Part shown: positions 25,901-32,590 of the stretch, piece by piece
Numbering within the stretch: the stretch's first letter is position 1
Layout of the letters: each line of letters starts with the position of its first letter
Source: Alphaproteobacteria bacterium
GTDB taxonomy: Bacteria; Pseudomonadota; Alphaproteobacteria; Micropepsales; Micropepsaceae
Assembly: GCA_023259375.1 (NCBI GenBank)
Contig: JAHFQC010000025.1
Location: 1-52,207 of the forward strand
DNA: 52,207 nt
Direction: 5' to 3'
Made by a program: the position numbers and the translations under genes
The notes under the pieces: generated by a model
The model's input: the letters and a program-made list of their open reading frames with translations, nothing else
Database searches by the model: none
What the model was told of the DNA's origin: nothing

Positions 25901-26260
25901 GTGGCCGTCTGTGCCGGCATCGTCCTGGTTCGCCAGATGCCCGGGGACGCGGGGGTCGTTTTCGTGACCCTGAGCGACGAGACCGGCATCGCCAACGTGG
26001 TGGTCTGGCCGCGGCTGGTCGAGACGTTCCGGCGCGAGATCATGGGCGCGCGCCTGCTGCTGGTCCGGGGCCGGATCCAGCGCAGTCCCGAAGGAGTGGT
26101 CCATCTTGTCGCAGAGCGTATTATAGATCGCAGCATGGAACTGGAGCGCCTCTCCGAGGATTCGGTCGAGGCTCCCTCGTTCCGCTCCCAGGCGGCGGCG
26201 CACCTGCACCGACATCCGCGCAACGTGCGTATTGTGCCGAAATCGCGGGATTTTCATTAA
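22907..26260 (+). CDS. dnaE2: Error-prone DNA polymerase III alpha subunit DnaE2 (ImuC)
   Basis: Catalytic subunit of the SOS translesion mutasome (1117 aa). The N-terminal PHP domain starts at YAEIAAATNFSFLRGASSPKEM; the polymerase core includes CQGRGSAANSAVCFVLGIT and PDIDVDFEHERREEV with the catalytic aspartates, and the family blocks VDVLALGMLTCIRKAFDL, VRPGPIQGDMVHPYLRRR and GFPESHAASFAHLVYVSAYLKK are present. A C-terminal OB domain (DAGVVFVTLSDETGIANVVVW) is followed by VHLVAERI. The start ATG overlaps the imuB stop. Residues ~3-18, before the conserved N-terminus, are encoded by a palindromic repeat (22913-22960), and no other plausible start lies between that repeat and the conserved part. 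LexA control via the box upstream of imuA is expected. Confidence 0.93.
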   Translation: MTGAFSRKVDTGFRPENTTIKYAEIAAATNFSFLRGASSPKEMVAAATLLGYAAIGIADRNSLAGVVRAFAAWEEIEGDKPKLLVGARLVFADGTPDIVAYPSDRAAYGRLCRLLSQGKLRAPKGDCILGLKDLQEWQEGLLFVVMTPRPGRAAEPAPLKKAWNIESSDAVLPASASMDESAIPNLLKELADMAPGRVWLGVSMPLHGDDVRRLRRWQKVAQDAGVPLIATNDALYHAPDRRPLQDVITCIREHVTLDTAGRLLETNAERHLKDPEEMADLFAAVPEAVAETLRFADRVGFTLDQIKYNYPADPVPAGKTAQQHLEDLTWAGARAHYHGNIPEKVQEVLEKELHLIGKMEIAPYFLTVYDIVRFARSEAILCQGRGSAANSAVCFVLGITAVDPMQVDLLFERFVSEERKEPPDIDVDFEHERREEVIQNVYKRYGRHRAALTGTVICYRPRSAIREVGKVFGLTEDVTTALASGVWGSWGGRLKDSEVRQGLLDPQNLIIARAVRLANLLIGFPRHLSQHVGGFVLTQDRLDEVVPVGPATMEDRWFIEWDKDDLDTLKMMKVDVLALGMLTCIRKAFDLTRVHEGKPYALATVPREDPAVYQMLQEADAIGVFQVESRAQMNMLPRLKPEKFYDLVIEVAIVRPGPIQGDMVHPYLRRRSGKEPVSFPSPSPQHGPPDELHSVLEKTMGIPLFQEQAMKLAIVAAKFTPEEANGLRRAMATFRNVGTIDTFKAKFVGRMVERGYDPDYAERCFRQIEGFGSYGFPESHAASFAHLVYVSAYLKKYHPAAFCCALLNSQPMGFYAPAEIVRDAREHEVEVRPVDVNFSEWDNTLEPGPGGPAVRLGFRQVEGFHKDWAATLVSRRGNGYRAVESLAKRTGLPRRGLIVLAEADSFQSIAVDRREILWAVRRIADPAGLPLFDAQFVEAQEPEEIAPLPVMPLSEHVLADYQMLRLSLRAHLMQFLRDLFRGEGVKSCAEIAAGRDGEVAVCAGIVLVRQMPGDAGVVFVTLSDETGIANVVVWPRLVETFRREIMGARLLLVRGRIQRSPEGVVHLVAERIIDRSMELERLSEDSVEAPSFRSQAAAHLHRHPRNVRIVPKSRDFH
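22913..22960. repeat. Palindromic repeat element translated in the dnaE2 5' end
   Basis: Nested inverted repeat. The outer arms are GTTTTC (22918-22923) and GAAAAC (22952-22957); the inner arms are CCGAAAA (22924-22930) and TTTTCGG (22942-22948), around the loop GTGGACACCGG. The sequence resembles the short palindromic elements scattered in rhizobial and related genomes (AGCGTTTTC ... AAGTGGACACCGG ... GAAAACGC). It is the only copy seen in this window. It is in frame and has no stop, so it adds ~16 residues to DnaE2. Confidence 0.7.
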
Positions 26261-26282
26261 AGGTGCCATCAAAATGTCGAAT

Positions 26283-26296
26283 TTGATATTCCGCAA
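26283..26296. promoter_or_regulatory. Candidate FNR/FixK-type site upstream of the first hydrogenase unit
   Basis: TTGAT-ATTC-CGCAA: a perfect left half-site and a right half with two mismatches to ATCAA. It lies 166 bp before the flavoprotein-HydA1 genes, in the 201-bp gap after dnaE2. Anaerobic control would make sense for O2-sensitive enzymes, but the match is imperfect. Confidence 0.35.
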
Positions 26297-26461
26297 AAGA
26301 AGGGCTGTTTGTCGCGATTGGCCGAATCCGCGCAATTCCCTATGTATCCCGTCGCGCTCCAACGCTAAGCAGCAACGGTAAAAGAGAGGCCCACCGGTGC
26401 GGGCACCCGGGTTCGCGTCCGGCGAGAGGTCTCCTGCCAATCACGAGCAGGGAACTGAAAT

Positions 26462-28459
26462 ATGGCACATATCGTCTACGGCGTCTGGAACGGAGCCGTT
26501 CACGACTACCGCGATCCCAACAAGTCCAGCCCGGAGAACGCTGTCGCTCTTCGTGGTCTCGACGTCTTCAACGAAGGAAACCCGATCAGGGCCTTCGTCG
26601 GCGACCGCGGCTTCTTCGTCCTCGATAAAGGCGTAAGCCTGATCGACACCTTCTGGCGCTACATGGACAAGGCCGCCGAGCAGTCGTGCGGCAAGTGCAC
26701 GCCGTGCCGGATGGGTACCGTCCTGGTCCGCGACGCACTCAACGATCTGCGTCAGGGCAAACAGTCGGCGCTCAATCTCGACGACATCACCGCGCTGGCG
26801 CGCCAGATGACCGACACCTCGCTGTGCGGCCTCGGCATGACCTGCGGTCGCGCACTGCTCGACGCTCTCGAAAACTTCCGCGACGAGTTCGAAGCCGAAA
26901 TCGAAGAAGGCAAGCAGCCCGAACAAGAAGGCATGATCTACGTGACCGCGCCCTGCATCGAGGCGTGCCCGTCCAAGATCAATGTGCCGCAGTACATCGA
27001 TTACATCCGCGACGGCAAACCCTCGCACTCGCTCGGCGTCATCCTGCAGAAGTACCCGATGGCCGCCACCTGCGGCCGCGTCTGCGTGCGGTTCTGCGAA
27101 ATGGCCTGCCGCCGCAACCTCGTCGACGAAGCCGTGGGCATCAAGACGCTCAAGCGCTACGTCGCCGACTATCAGAACCAGACCGGCGCGTTGACTTTCT
27201 CCAAGAGCATGATCAGCGAGCCGCTGCCGCCGTCGATGCGCGTGGCGGTCGTCGGTGCCGGCCCCGCCGGCGTCTCCTGCGCCTATCACCTGCTGCTGCA
27301 CGGGTATCACGTCGATATCTACGAAGCCCAGGAACAGGCCGGCGGCATGGCTGCCATCGGCATCCCGAGCTATCGCTTGCCGAAAGACGTGCTGCAGTCC
27401 GAAATGGACATCATCACCCAGCTCGGCGGCCGCTTCCTGTTCAACCAGAAGCTTGGTCGCGACTATTCGGTGAACGAGCTGTTCGGCAAAGGCTATCGCG
27501 CCGTGTTCCTCGGCCTTGGCTGCCAGGAAGGCACCAAGCTGGGCGTCGCCAACGAAGACACCAGCCTCATCGGTTATGAGTCCGGCATCGGCTTCCTGCT
27601 CAAGGTCCATGACCATGTCGCAGGCACCAAGCCGGTCAAGCTCGAGGGCGACGTAGTCGTGGTCGGCGGCGGCAACGTGGCGATGGACTGCGTCCGTTCG
27701 GCGACCCGTATGGGCGCCCGCACGGTGCATTTGGTCTACCGCCGCACCCGCGAGGACATGCCGGCCGATAAGGAAGAAATCACGGCGGCGGAAGCCGAAG
27801 GTATCGTGATGCACTTCCTGACCAACCCGACCGAGATCATCTCGAAGGACGGCAAGGTCGTCGGCGTCAAGCTGGTGCATATGCGCCAGACCGAAAAGGA
27901 CGCCCGCGGCCGTCGCAATGTCGAGCCTGTACCGGGCTCCGAGCGTGAACTGCACTGCACGACCATCATCGCGGCCATCGGCCAGCAGGTTCAGTCGGGT
28001 GCCATCACCGAGCCCGACGGCGTCAAGCTCAACAAGTGGAAGACCATCGAGGTCAACAAGGCGACGCTCGAAACCTCGCGCGAAGGCGTCTTCGCCGGCG
28101 GCGACGCCGAGACCGGTCCTGCCACGTTGATCCACGCCATGGCGGCCGGCCTCAAGGCGGCGCGTGCCATCGATGATTGGGTCAGACTGGGCGAGGTGCG
28201 GTTCTTCCCGCGTTCGCGCATGCGTCAGATCCTGCGTGAGAACAAACTGCTCGCGTCCGACGTGGCCGAAATTCCGGTCAAGTCGGAATACCGCGTCCAC
28301 CATCCGGAGCTCGATCCGAACATCCGTCGTCAGATGTTCGAAGAAGTCGAGCGGCCGATCAGCCAGGAAGCGGCCTATCATGAGGCCAAGCGGTGCCTGC
28401 GCTGCTATCGCGTCTATTCGGTCATCACGGCTCAGCCCGTGCCTGAGTCCCACAATTAA
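26462..28459 (+). CDS. Fusion of a NuoF-type 4Fe-4S domain to a GltD/NfnB-like NAD(P)H flavoprotein; hydrogenase partner
   Basis: A 665-aa redox protein, 14 bp ahead of hydA1 and surely co-transcribed. Residues ~60-150 match the C-terminal 4Fe-4S domain of NuoF/HydB (SCGKCTPCRMGT with C76, C79, C82, and C122 in SLCGLG). The FMN/NADH-binding half of NuoF is absent. Residues ~160-250 are the Cys-rich N-terminal domain of GltD (PCIEACPSKINVP, TCGRVCVRFCEMAC). Then come an FAD site (GAGPAG, 265-270) and a pyridine-nucleotide site (VVGGGN, 402-405) followed by VYRRTREDMPA; the paired Arg resembles NADPH-specific GltD/NfnB. RCLRC near the C-terminus may bind a further cluster. The likely role is to pass electrons between NAD(P)H and HydA1. 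Glutamate synthase small subunit is unlikely, because no gltB is present and the NuoF domain is fused. Confidence 0.82.
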   Translation: MAHIVYGVWNGAVHDYRDPNKSSPENAVALRGLDVFNEGNPIRAFVGDRGFFVLDKGVSLIDTFWRYMDKAAEQSCGKCTPCRMGTVLVRDALNDLRQGKQSALNLDDITALARQMTDTSLCGLGMTCGRALLDALENFRDEFEAEIEEGKQPEQEGMIYVTAPCIEACPSKINVPQYIDYIRDGKPSHSLGVILQKYPMAATCGRVCVRFCEMACRRNLVDEAVGIKTLKRYVADYQNQTGALTFSKSMISEPLPPSMRVAVVGAGPAGVSCAYHLLLHGYHVDIYEAQEQAGGMAAIGIPSYRLPKDVLQSEMDIITQLGGRFLFNQKLGRDYSVNELFGKGYRAVFLGLGCQEGTKLGVANEDTSLIGYESGIGFLLKVHDHVAGTKPVKLEGDVVVVGGGNVAMDCVRSATRMGARTVHLVYRRTREDMPADKEEITAAEAEGIVMHFLTNPTEIISKDGKVVGVKLVHMRQTEKDARGRRNVEPVPGSERELHCTTIIAAIGQQVQSGAITEPDGVKLNKWKTIEVNKATLETSREGVFAGGDAETGPATLIHAMAAGLKAARAIDDWVRLGEVRFFPRSRMRQILRENKLLASDVAEIPVKSEYRVHHPELDPNIRRQMFEEVERPISQEAAYHEAKRCLRCYRVYSVITAQPVPESHN

Positions 28460-28473
28460 GGAGCGCCCCCAAC

Positions 28474-30318
28474 ATGGAAAATGAACTTCCCGAGGGCGAA
28501 GAGAAGAAGATCGTCCACGCCACCATCAACGGCATGGCCATTGAGGCGGAAGAAAACGAAACCATCCTGCATGCGGCCCGCCGCTACGGCGTCTACATTC
28601 CGACGCTGTGCGAGCTGGACGACATCGACCATACTCCCGGCACCTGCCGCGTCTGTCTGGTCGAGTTCCAGCTTCCCGGCGCCGCGGCACCGAAGCTTGC
28701 CACCTCCTGCAACACGCCGGTGGTGGAAGGCATGGTGGTGCAGACCCGCAGCCCGCGGGCCCGCGAATCGCAACGGCTGCAGGTTGAACTCCTGCTCGCC
28801 GACCACGATCAGGATTGCGCCACCTGCGTTCGCCACGGCAATTGCGAACTGCAGGACGTCGCCCAGTTCGTCGGCCTCCGAGAAAACCGCTTCTACGATC
28901 CCAAGTTCATCGAAGAGCGCGAGATCGACGATTCCTCGCCGGCGATGATCCGCGACATGACCAAGTGCATTCGCTGCCAGCGCTGCATTGCCATCTGCCG
29001 CGACGGGCAGGGCGTCGATGCCCTGGTTCAGGTCGGCATCGGCCAGGACAAGGCGGTCGGCCTGAAGTACGGCCTGTCGCAGAAGGAATCGACCTGCGTG
29101 ACCTGCGGCCAGTGCGTCCTGGTCTGCCCGACCGGTGCGCTGGGCGAGCGTGACGAGACCGACAAGGTCCTCGAGATGATCTACGATCCCGAGATCGTCA
29201 CGGTGTTCCAGTTCGCGCCGGCTGTTCGCGTCGCCTTCGGCGAAGAGTTCGGTCTGCCGCCGGGCGCCAACGTCCAGGGCCAGATCATCACAGCCCTGAA
29301 GCGCATCGGTGCCGACATCGTTCTCGACACCAACTTCGCCGCCGACCTCGTCATCATGGAGGAAAGCGCCGAACTCCTGAAGCGCCTCGGCGCCGGCAAG
29401 CGCCCGACCTTCACCTCGTGCTGCCCGGCCTGGATCAACTTCGCCGAAATCCACTATCCGGACATCCTGCCGTATCTCTCGTCGACCAAGTCGCCGATGC
29501 AGTCGATGGGCGTGATCTGCAAGACCTACCTGCCGGAAAAGATGGGCATCGATCCGAAGAAGATCCGTACCATCGCCATCATGCCTTGCACGGCCAAGAA
29601 GGACGAAGCCTCGCGCAAGCAGCTCGAACTGGAAGGCATGGCGGAAATCGACGTGGTGCTCACCACTCGCGAACTGGCCCGTCTCCTGCGCCGCGAAGGT
29701 ATCAACCTCGCCAAGCTCGAGCCGTCGGGATTTGACAATCCCTACGCCTCCGAATTCTCCGGCGCCGGCGCCATCTTCGGCACCACCGGCGGCGTCATGG
29801 AAGCGGCTGTCCGCACCATGTACTACGTGGCGAACGGCAAGGAGTACGACCGGATCGAGTTCGAGCAGCTGCGCGGCTTCGAAGGCGTGCGTTCGGCGAC
29901 CGTCGACATGGGCGGCAAGATCGGCATCGTGAAGGTTGCCATGTGCCACGGCCTCAAGCCGGCGCGGGCGATCGTCGAGCAGGTTCTGGCCGGCCAAGCC
30001 GATTTCGACTTCATCGAAATCATGGCGTGCCCGGGCGGTTGCGTCGACGGCGGCGGCAACCTCCGTTCCAAGAAGGCCTATATGCCGAACGCCCTCAAGC
30101 GCCGCGCCACGCTCTATAATGTAGACCGCGCCCAGAAGGTGCGTCAGTCGCACAACAATGAGCAGATCAAGGCGCTCTACAACGACTTCCTCGAGAAGCC
30201 GTATTCGGACAAGGCCCACCACCTCCTGCACACCATGTACAACGACCGCAAGCTGACGCTGACGCGGACGGTCAAGGAGATCTGGCAGGACTTGACCATG
30301 AGTACGCTGGTCTACTGA
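28474..30318 (+). CDS. hydA: [FeFe]-hydrogenase catalytic subunit HydA1
   Basis: Iron-only hydrogenase of 614 aa that makes or oxidises H2. The order is: a 2Fe-2S ferredoxin domain (C46, C58, C61, C79), a His/Cys 4Fe-4S segment (HDQDCATCVRHGNCELQ), a 2x4Fe-4S ferredoxin (CIRCQRCIAIC, CVTCGQCVLVCPTG), and the H-cluster domain with L1 TSCCPAW (C316-C317), L2 MPCTAKKDE (C372) and L3 MACPGGCVDGGG (C519, C523). A C-terminal small-subunit-like region follows (KVRQSHNNEQIKALYNDF). All H-cluster cysteines are present. L1 has Ala where many group A enzymes have Gly. There is no Tat signal, so it is cytosolic. AAGGAG precedes the ATG. It pairs with the upstream flavoprotein and ends before a terminator, separate from the hydCBA unit. 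Confidence 0.93.
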   Translation: MENELPEGEEKKIVHATINGMAIEAEENETILHAARRYGVYIPTLCELDDIDHTPGTCRVCLVEFQLPGAAAPKLATSCNTPVVEGMVVQTRSPRARESQRLQVELLLADHDQDCATCVRHGNCELQDVAQFVGLRENRFYDPKFIEEREIDDSSPAMIRDMTKCIRCQRCIAICRDGQGVDALVQVGIGQDKAVGLKYGLSQKESTCVTCGQCVLVCPTGALGERDETDKVLEMIYDPEIVTVFQFAPAVRVAFGEEFGLPPGANVQGQIITALKRIGADIVLDTNFAADLVIMEESAELLKRLGAGKRPTFTSCCPAWINFAEIHYPDILPYLSSTKSPMQSMGVICKTYLPEKMGIDPKKIRTIAIMPCTAKKDEASRKQLELEGMAEIDVVLTTRELARLLRREGINLAKLEPSGFDNPYASEFSGAGAIFGTTGGVMEAAVRTMYYVANGKEYDRIEFEQLRGFEGVRSATVDMGGKIGIVKVAMCHGLKPARAIVEQVLAGQADFDFIEIMACPGGCVDGGGNLRSKKAYMPNALKRRATLYNVDRAQKVRQSHNNEQIKALYNDFLEKPYSDKAHHLLHTMYNDRKLTLTRTVKEIWQDLTMSTLVY

Positions 30319-30328
30319 TCGGGGAAGA

Positions 30329-30347
30329 GGGACGCGGACCGCGTCCC
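30329..30347. repeat. Perfect 9-bp inverted repeat after hydA1
   Basis: GGGACGCGG and CCGCGTCCC around a single central A, 11 bp after the hydA1 stop. The one-base centre makes a hairpin strained, so it could be a protein-binding palindrome or the upper part of an RNA 3'-end structure ahead of the terminator. Confidence 0.55.
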
Positions 30348-30372
30348 TAAGCCCTTGTGAATCTTAATCGCG

Positions 30373-30418
30373 ATCCGGGCTGCAGGCTCTCTCAATGGGC
30401 CGGCAGCCCGGATTTTTT
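30373..30418 (+). terminator. Intrinsic terminator after hydA1
   Basis: Perfect 11-bp stem ATCCGGGCTGC (30373-30383) / GCAGCCCGGAT (30403-30413) with a 19-base loop, followed by a run of T (30413-30418). It separates the flavoprotein-hydA1 transcript from the hydC unit. Confidence 0.85.
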
Positions 30419-30423
30419 GTTTG

Positions 30424-30437
30424 TTGATCTTTCACAA
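30424..30437. promoter_or_regulatory. Candidate FNR/FixK-type site at the start of the hydC leader
   Basis: TTGAT-CTTT-CACAA: the left half is perfect and the right half deviates at two positions from ATCAA. It sits just after the hydA1 terminator, where a promoter for the second hydrogenase unit would be expected. It is similar in form to the site at 26283. Confidence 0.35.
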
Positions 30438-30738
30438 TGAAACAGCCTGCTTTCCCGGCATTTATGGAGGCTAAGGCGTCAGTATTCAGTCGCGGAGGTG
30501 TGTTGTGCATCACGTCCGTCCGGCGAACGTGAATGCCAAGCTTAAACCTGCCGGATGCAGCGAGATTCCGGCCTTCTTCGACGACGCTTCGCTGCTCAAT
30601 CTGAAATCTTCTGAATTGTTTCGTGAACGTTCGATCGATCGTTTGCCGTCGAGCGCTGTGTGGAGGTGTGTGCGCGTGTAAATGCCGCAACTGCGGCGAT
30701 CACCAATCGGCGGCGCCCCGCAAGAGGAGGACGCCGTG

Positions 30739-30810
30739 ATGCAACAAACAGAACGGGGCGTATTCTTTCGAATGTGTGCCCGAGTTTGCGTCAAGGGCAT
30801 GTGTTCGTAA
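30739..30810 (+). CDS. Short Cys-containing ORF, possible leader peptide of hydC
   Basis: A 23-codon ORF with an excellent ribosome-binding site (AGGAGG at 30725-30730, 8 bases before ATG). It begins MQQTERGVFFRM, has three cysteines in its last ten or so residues (within CARVCVKGMCS) and ends 30 bp before hydC. It is too short for a normal enzyme. Position and spacing suggest translational coupling or a leader peptide whose Cys codons could report cysteine or iron-sulfur status. There is no direct evidence of expression. Confidence 0.45.
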   Translation: MQQTERGVFFRMCARVCVKGMCS

Positions 30811-30840
30811 GCCGCTCGTCCCGGACAGGGAGAGATCGGA

Positions 30841-31341
30841 ATGGATGCTCAACAAACCTTACGGACGGAGGTAGAACAACTCGTCCGCGTTCACGGCCGC
30901 ACGCGAACGGCCCTTATGCCCATCCTTCAGGATCTCAACCGGGCACACAGTTATATCTCCGAAGACGCCATGCTGGCGGTCTCCGATGCGCTGAACGTAC
31001 CGCGGGCCGAAGTCTACGGTGTCGCCACCTTCTACAGCTATTTCTCGGTCAAGCCGCGCGGCACCTATGTGATCCGCATCTGCCGTACCATCTCCTGCGC
31101 CAAGCAGGGTGAGTATCATCCGGCGATCGCCGCGTTGTTCGACGAACTCGAAATCGGTATGGGCGAAACCACGTCCGACGGCATGTTCACCATCGAGCAG
31201 ACCAACTGCATCGGCATGTGTGACCAGGGGCCGGCGATGATGGTCAACGAGATTCCTCACATCAAGCTCACCGAGGCGTCCGTCCGCTCCATTCTCAACG
31301 AATACCGCCACGCTGCCTTGGCGGCGAAAAAAGCGCAGTAG
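30841..31341 (+). CDS. hydC: NuoE-like [2Fe-2S] subunit HydC
   Basis: Thioredoxin-fold 2Fe-2S protein of 166 aa, the electron-relay subunit of NAD-linked multimeric [FeFe]-hydrogenases. A short helical N-terminus leads to EVYGVATFYSYFSVKPRG; cluster ligands are CRTISC and the later CIGMC (C-x4-C ... C-x3-C). This matches NuoE/HydC/HndA. GGGAGAG precedes the start. hydB follows after 12 bases and hydA2 after that, giving the order HydC-HydB-HydA. No complex I genes are nearby, which rules out a respiratory NuoE. Confidence 0.92.
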   Translation: MDAQQTLRTEVEQLVRVHGRTRTALMPILQDLNRAHSYISEDAMLAVSDALNVPRAEVYGVATFYSYFSVKPRGTYVIRICRTISCAKQGEYHPAIAALFDELEIGMGETTSDGMFTIEQTNCIGMCDQGPAMMVNEIPHIKLTEASVRSILNEYRHAALAAKKAQ

Positions 31342-31353
31342 GGGAGAACACAC

Positions 31354-32547
31354 ATGGACCCGAAAGCAGTACACGGCTTTGTCGGCAACAAGCTCTCCTT
31401 CTCCGAAGTGACGCCGAGAGACGGCATCCGCATGGCGGCCGAAATGGCGGCCGAGGACGTCGTTGCGATCATCGGCGCGTCCGGCCTCAGGGGCCGCGGC
31501 GGCGCCGGATTTCCGACCGGCAAGAAATGGGAATTTGCCCGCAGCCAGGAAGGTTCGTCGAAATACATCATCTGCAACGCCGATGAAGGCGAGCCGGGGA
31601 CCTTCAAGGATCGTCTGATCCTTACCGACTTCCCGGAACTGGTGTTCGCCGGCATGGCGATTGCCGGCCGCGCGGTCGGCGCCGAATTCGGCATCCTGTA
31701 CTTGCGCGCCGAATACGGCTGGCTGCGCGAGCATCTCGATGCCGCCCTGGAACGCTGCCGCGCCGCCAATACGCTCGGCAACAATATTCTTGGCGCCAGC
31801 GACTTCTCGTTCGATATCTCGATCCGCATGGGTTCCGGCGCTTATGTCTGCGGCGAGGAAACCGCCCTGCTCGAGTCGCTCGAAGGCCGCCGCGGCGACG
31901 CCCGCAACCGCATCCCGTTCCCGGTGCAGGCCGGCTATCTCGGCAAGCCGACCGTGGTGAACAACGTCGAGACGCTCGCCTGGGTGCCGTGCATCATGGT
32001 CAAGGGCCCGTCGTGGTTCGCCGCCATGGGCACGCGCAAGGCGCCAGGCGCTTGGCTCTTCTGCGTTTCCGGCGACTGCAAACGTCCCGGCATCTACGAA
32101 TATCCGTTCGGCACGTCGCTACGCCAGATCCTCTCCGATGTCGGCGCCGAGAATGCCAAGGCGGTGCAGGTCGGCGGTGCTTCCGGCACCTGCGTACCGC
32201 CGGCCCAATTCGATCGCACCATGACGCCTGGCGACCTCGCCACCGGCGGTTCGATCATCGTGTTCGGGGCCGGTCAGGACATGTTCGCGGTGGCCGAGAA
32301 TTTCCAGCACTTCTTCTGCGATGAATCGTGCGGCCAGTGCATTCCATGCCGCCTCGGCAATCAGCGCATGCTGGAGGCAATCGGCAAGATGCGCAAGGAC
32401 GGGCTGACTGTCGACGGCGAACGCAATGTCCGCCAGTTGGCGCAGACCATGACGGTGGCCTCGAAATGCGGCCTCGGTCAGATGAGCGCGCGCGCGTTCC
32501 TGTCGATCCTCAACAATTTCTCCGGCGAATTGCCCGGCCACGTCTGA
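31354..32547 (+). CDS. hydB: NuoF-like NADH-binding flavoprotein HydB, short form
   Basis: FMN- and NADH-binding subunit (397 aa). Motifs in order: GLRGRGGAGFPTGKKWEF (FMN), NADEGEPGTFKDR, YVCGEETALLESLEG, the SLBB region, and the C-terminal 4Fe-4S domain SCGQCIPCRLG with a later SKCGLGQ. It lacks both the N-terminal thioredoxin-like 2Fe-2S domain and the C-terminal 2x4Fe-4S ferredoxin domain carried by the ~600-residue HydB of Thermotoga-type bifurcating enzymes. It can therefore oxidise or reduce NAD, but whether the complex bifurcates electrons with ferredoxin is open. GGGGAG lies before the ATG. It sits between hydC and hydA2. Confidence 0.92.
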   Translation: MDPKAVHGFVGNKLSFSEVTPRDGIRMAAEMAAEDVVAIIGASGLRGRGGAGFPTGKKWEFARSQEGSSKYIICNADEGEPGTFKDRLILTDFPELVFAGMAIAGRAVGAEFGILYLRAEYGWLREHLDAALERCRAANTLGNNILGASDFSFDISIRMGSGAYVCGEETALLESLEGRRGDARNRIPFPVQAGYLGKPTVVNNVETLAWVPCIMVKGPSWFAAMGTRKAPGAWLFCVSGDCKRPGIYEYPFGTSLRQILSDVGAENAKAVQVGGASGTCVPPAQFDRTMTPGDLATGGSIIVFGAGQDMFAVAENFQHFFCDESCGQCIPCRLGNQRMLEAIGKMRKDGLTVDGERNVRQLAQTMTVASKCGLGQMSARAFLSILNNFSGELPGHV

Positions 32548-32590
32548 GCACGGCAACGCGAGGGAACAACAGAACATTAAGGGGCACGTT

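Larger units (their letters stand above)
30419..30840 (+). other. Long leader region of the hydC-hydB-hydA2-maturase operon
   Basis: About 420 bp between the hydA1 terminator and hydC. It holds a candidate FNR-like site at its start, a weak open frame of 58 codons (GTG 30505 to stop 30681, preceded by GGAGG) with no recognisable features, and a better-supported 23-codon ORF near hydC. The inverted segments GCCCCG (30714-30719) and CGGGGC (30754-30759) flank the ribosome-binding site of that ORF and could sequester it. No known riboswitch was recognised. Confidence 0.5.

Noticed and set aside
26391..26450. GC-rich stretch with a T-loop-like GGGTTCGCGTCC before the hydrogenase unit, considered as a tRNA.
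   Set aside because: No matching acceptor stem, anticodon loop or D-arm can be drawn around it.
30505..30681. 58-codon frame in the hydC leader, preceded by GGAGG.
   Set aside because: GTG start, no recognisable motif, ordinary composition for a chance frame. Mentioned only in the leader description.
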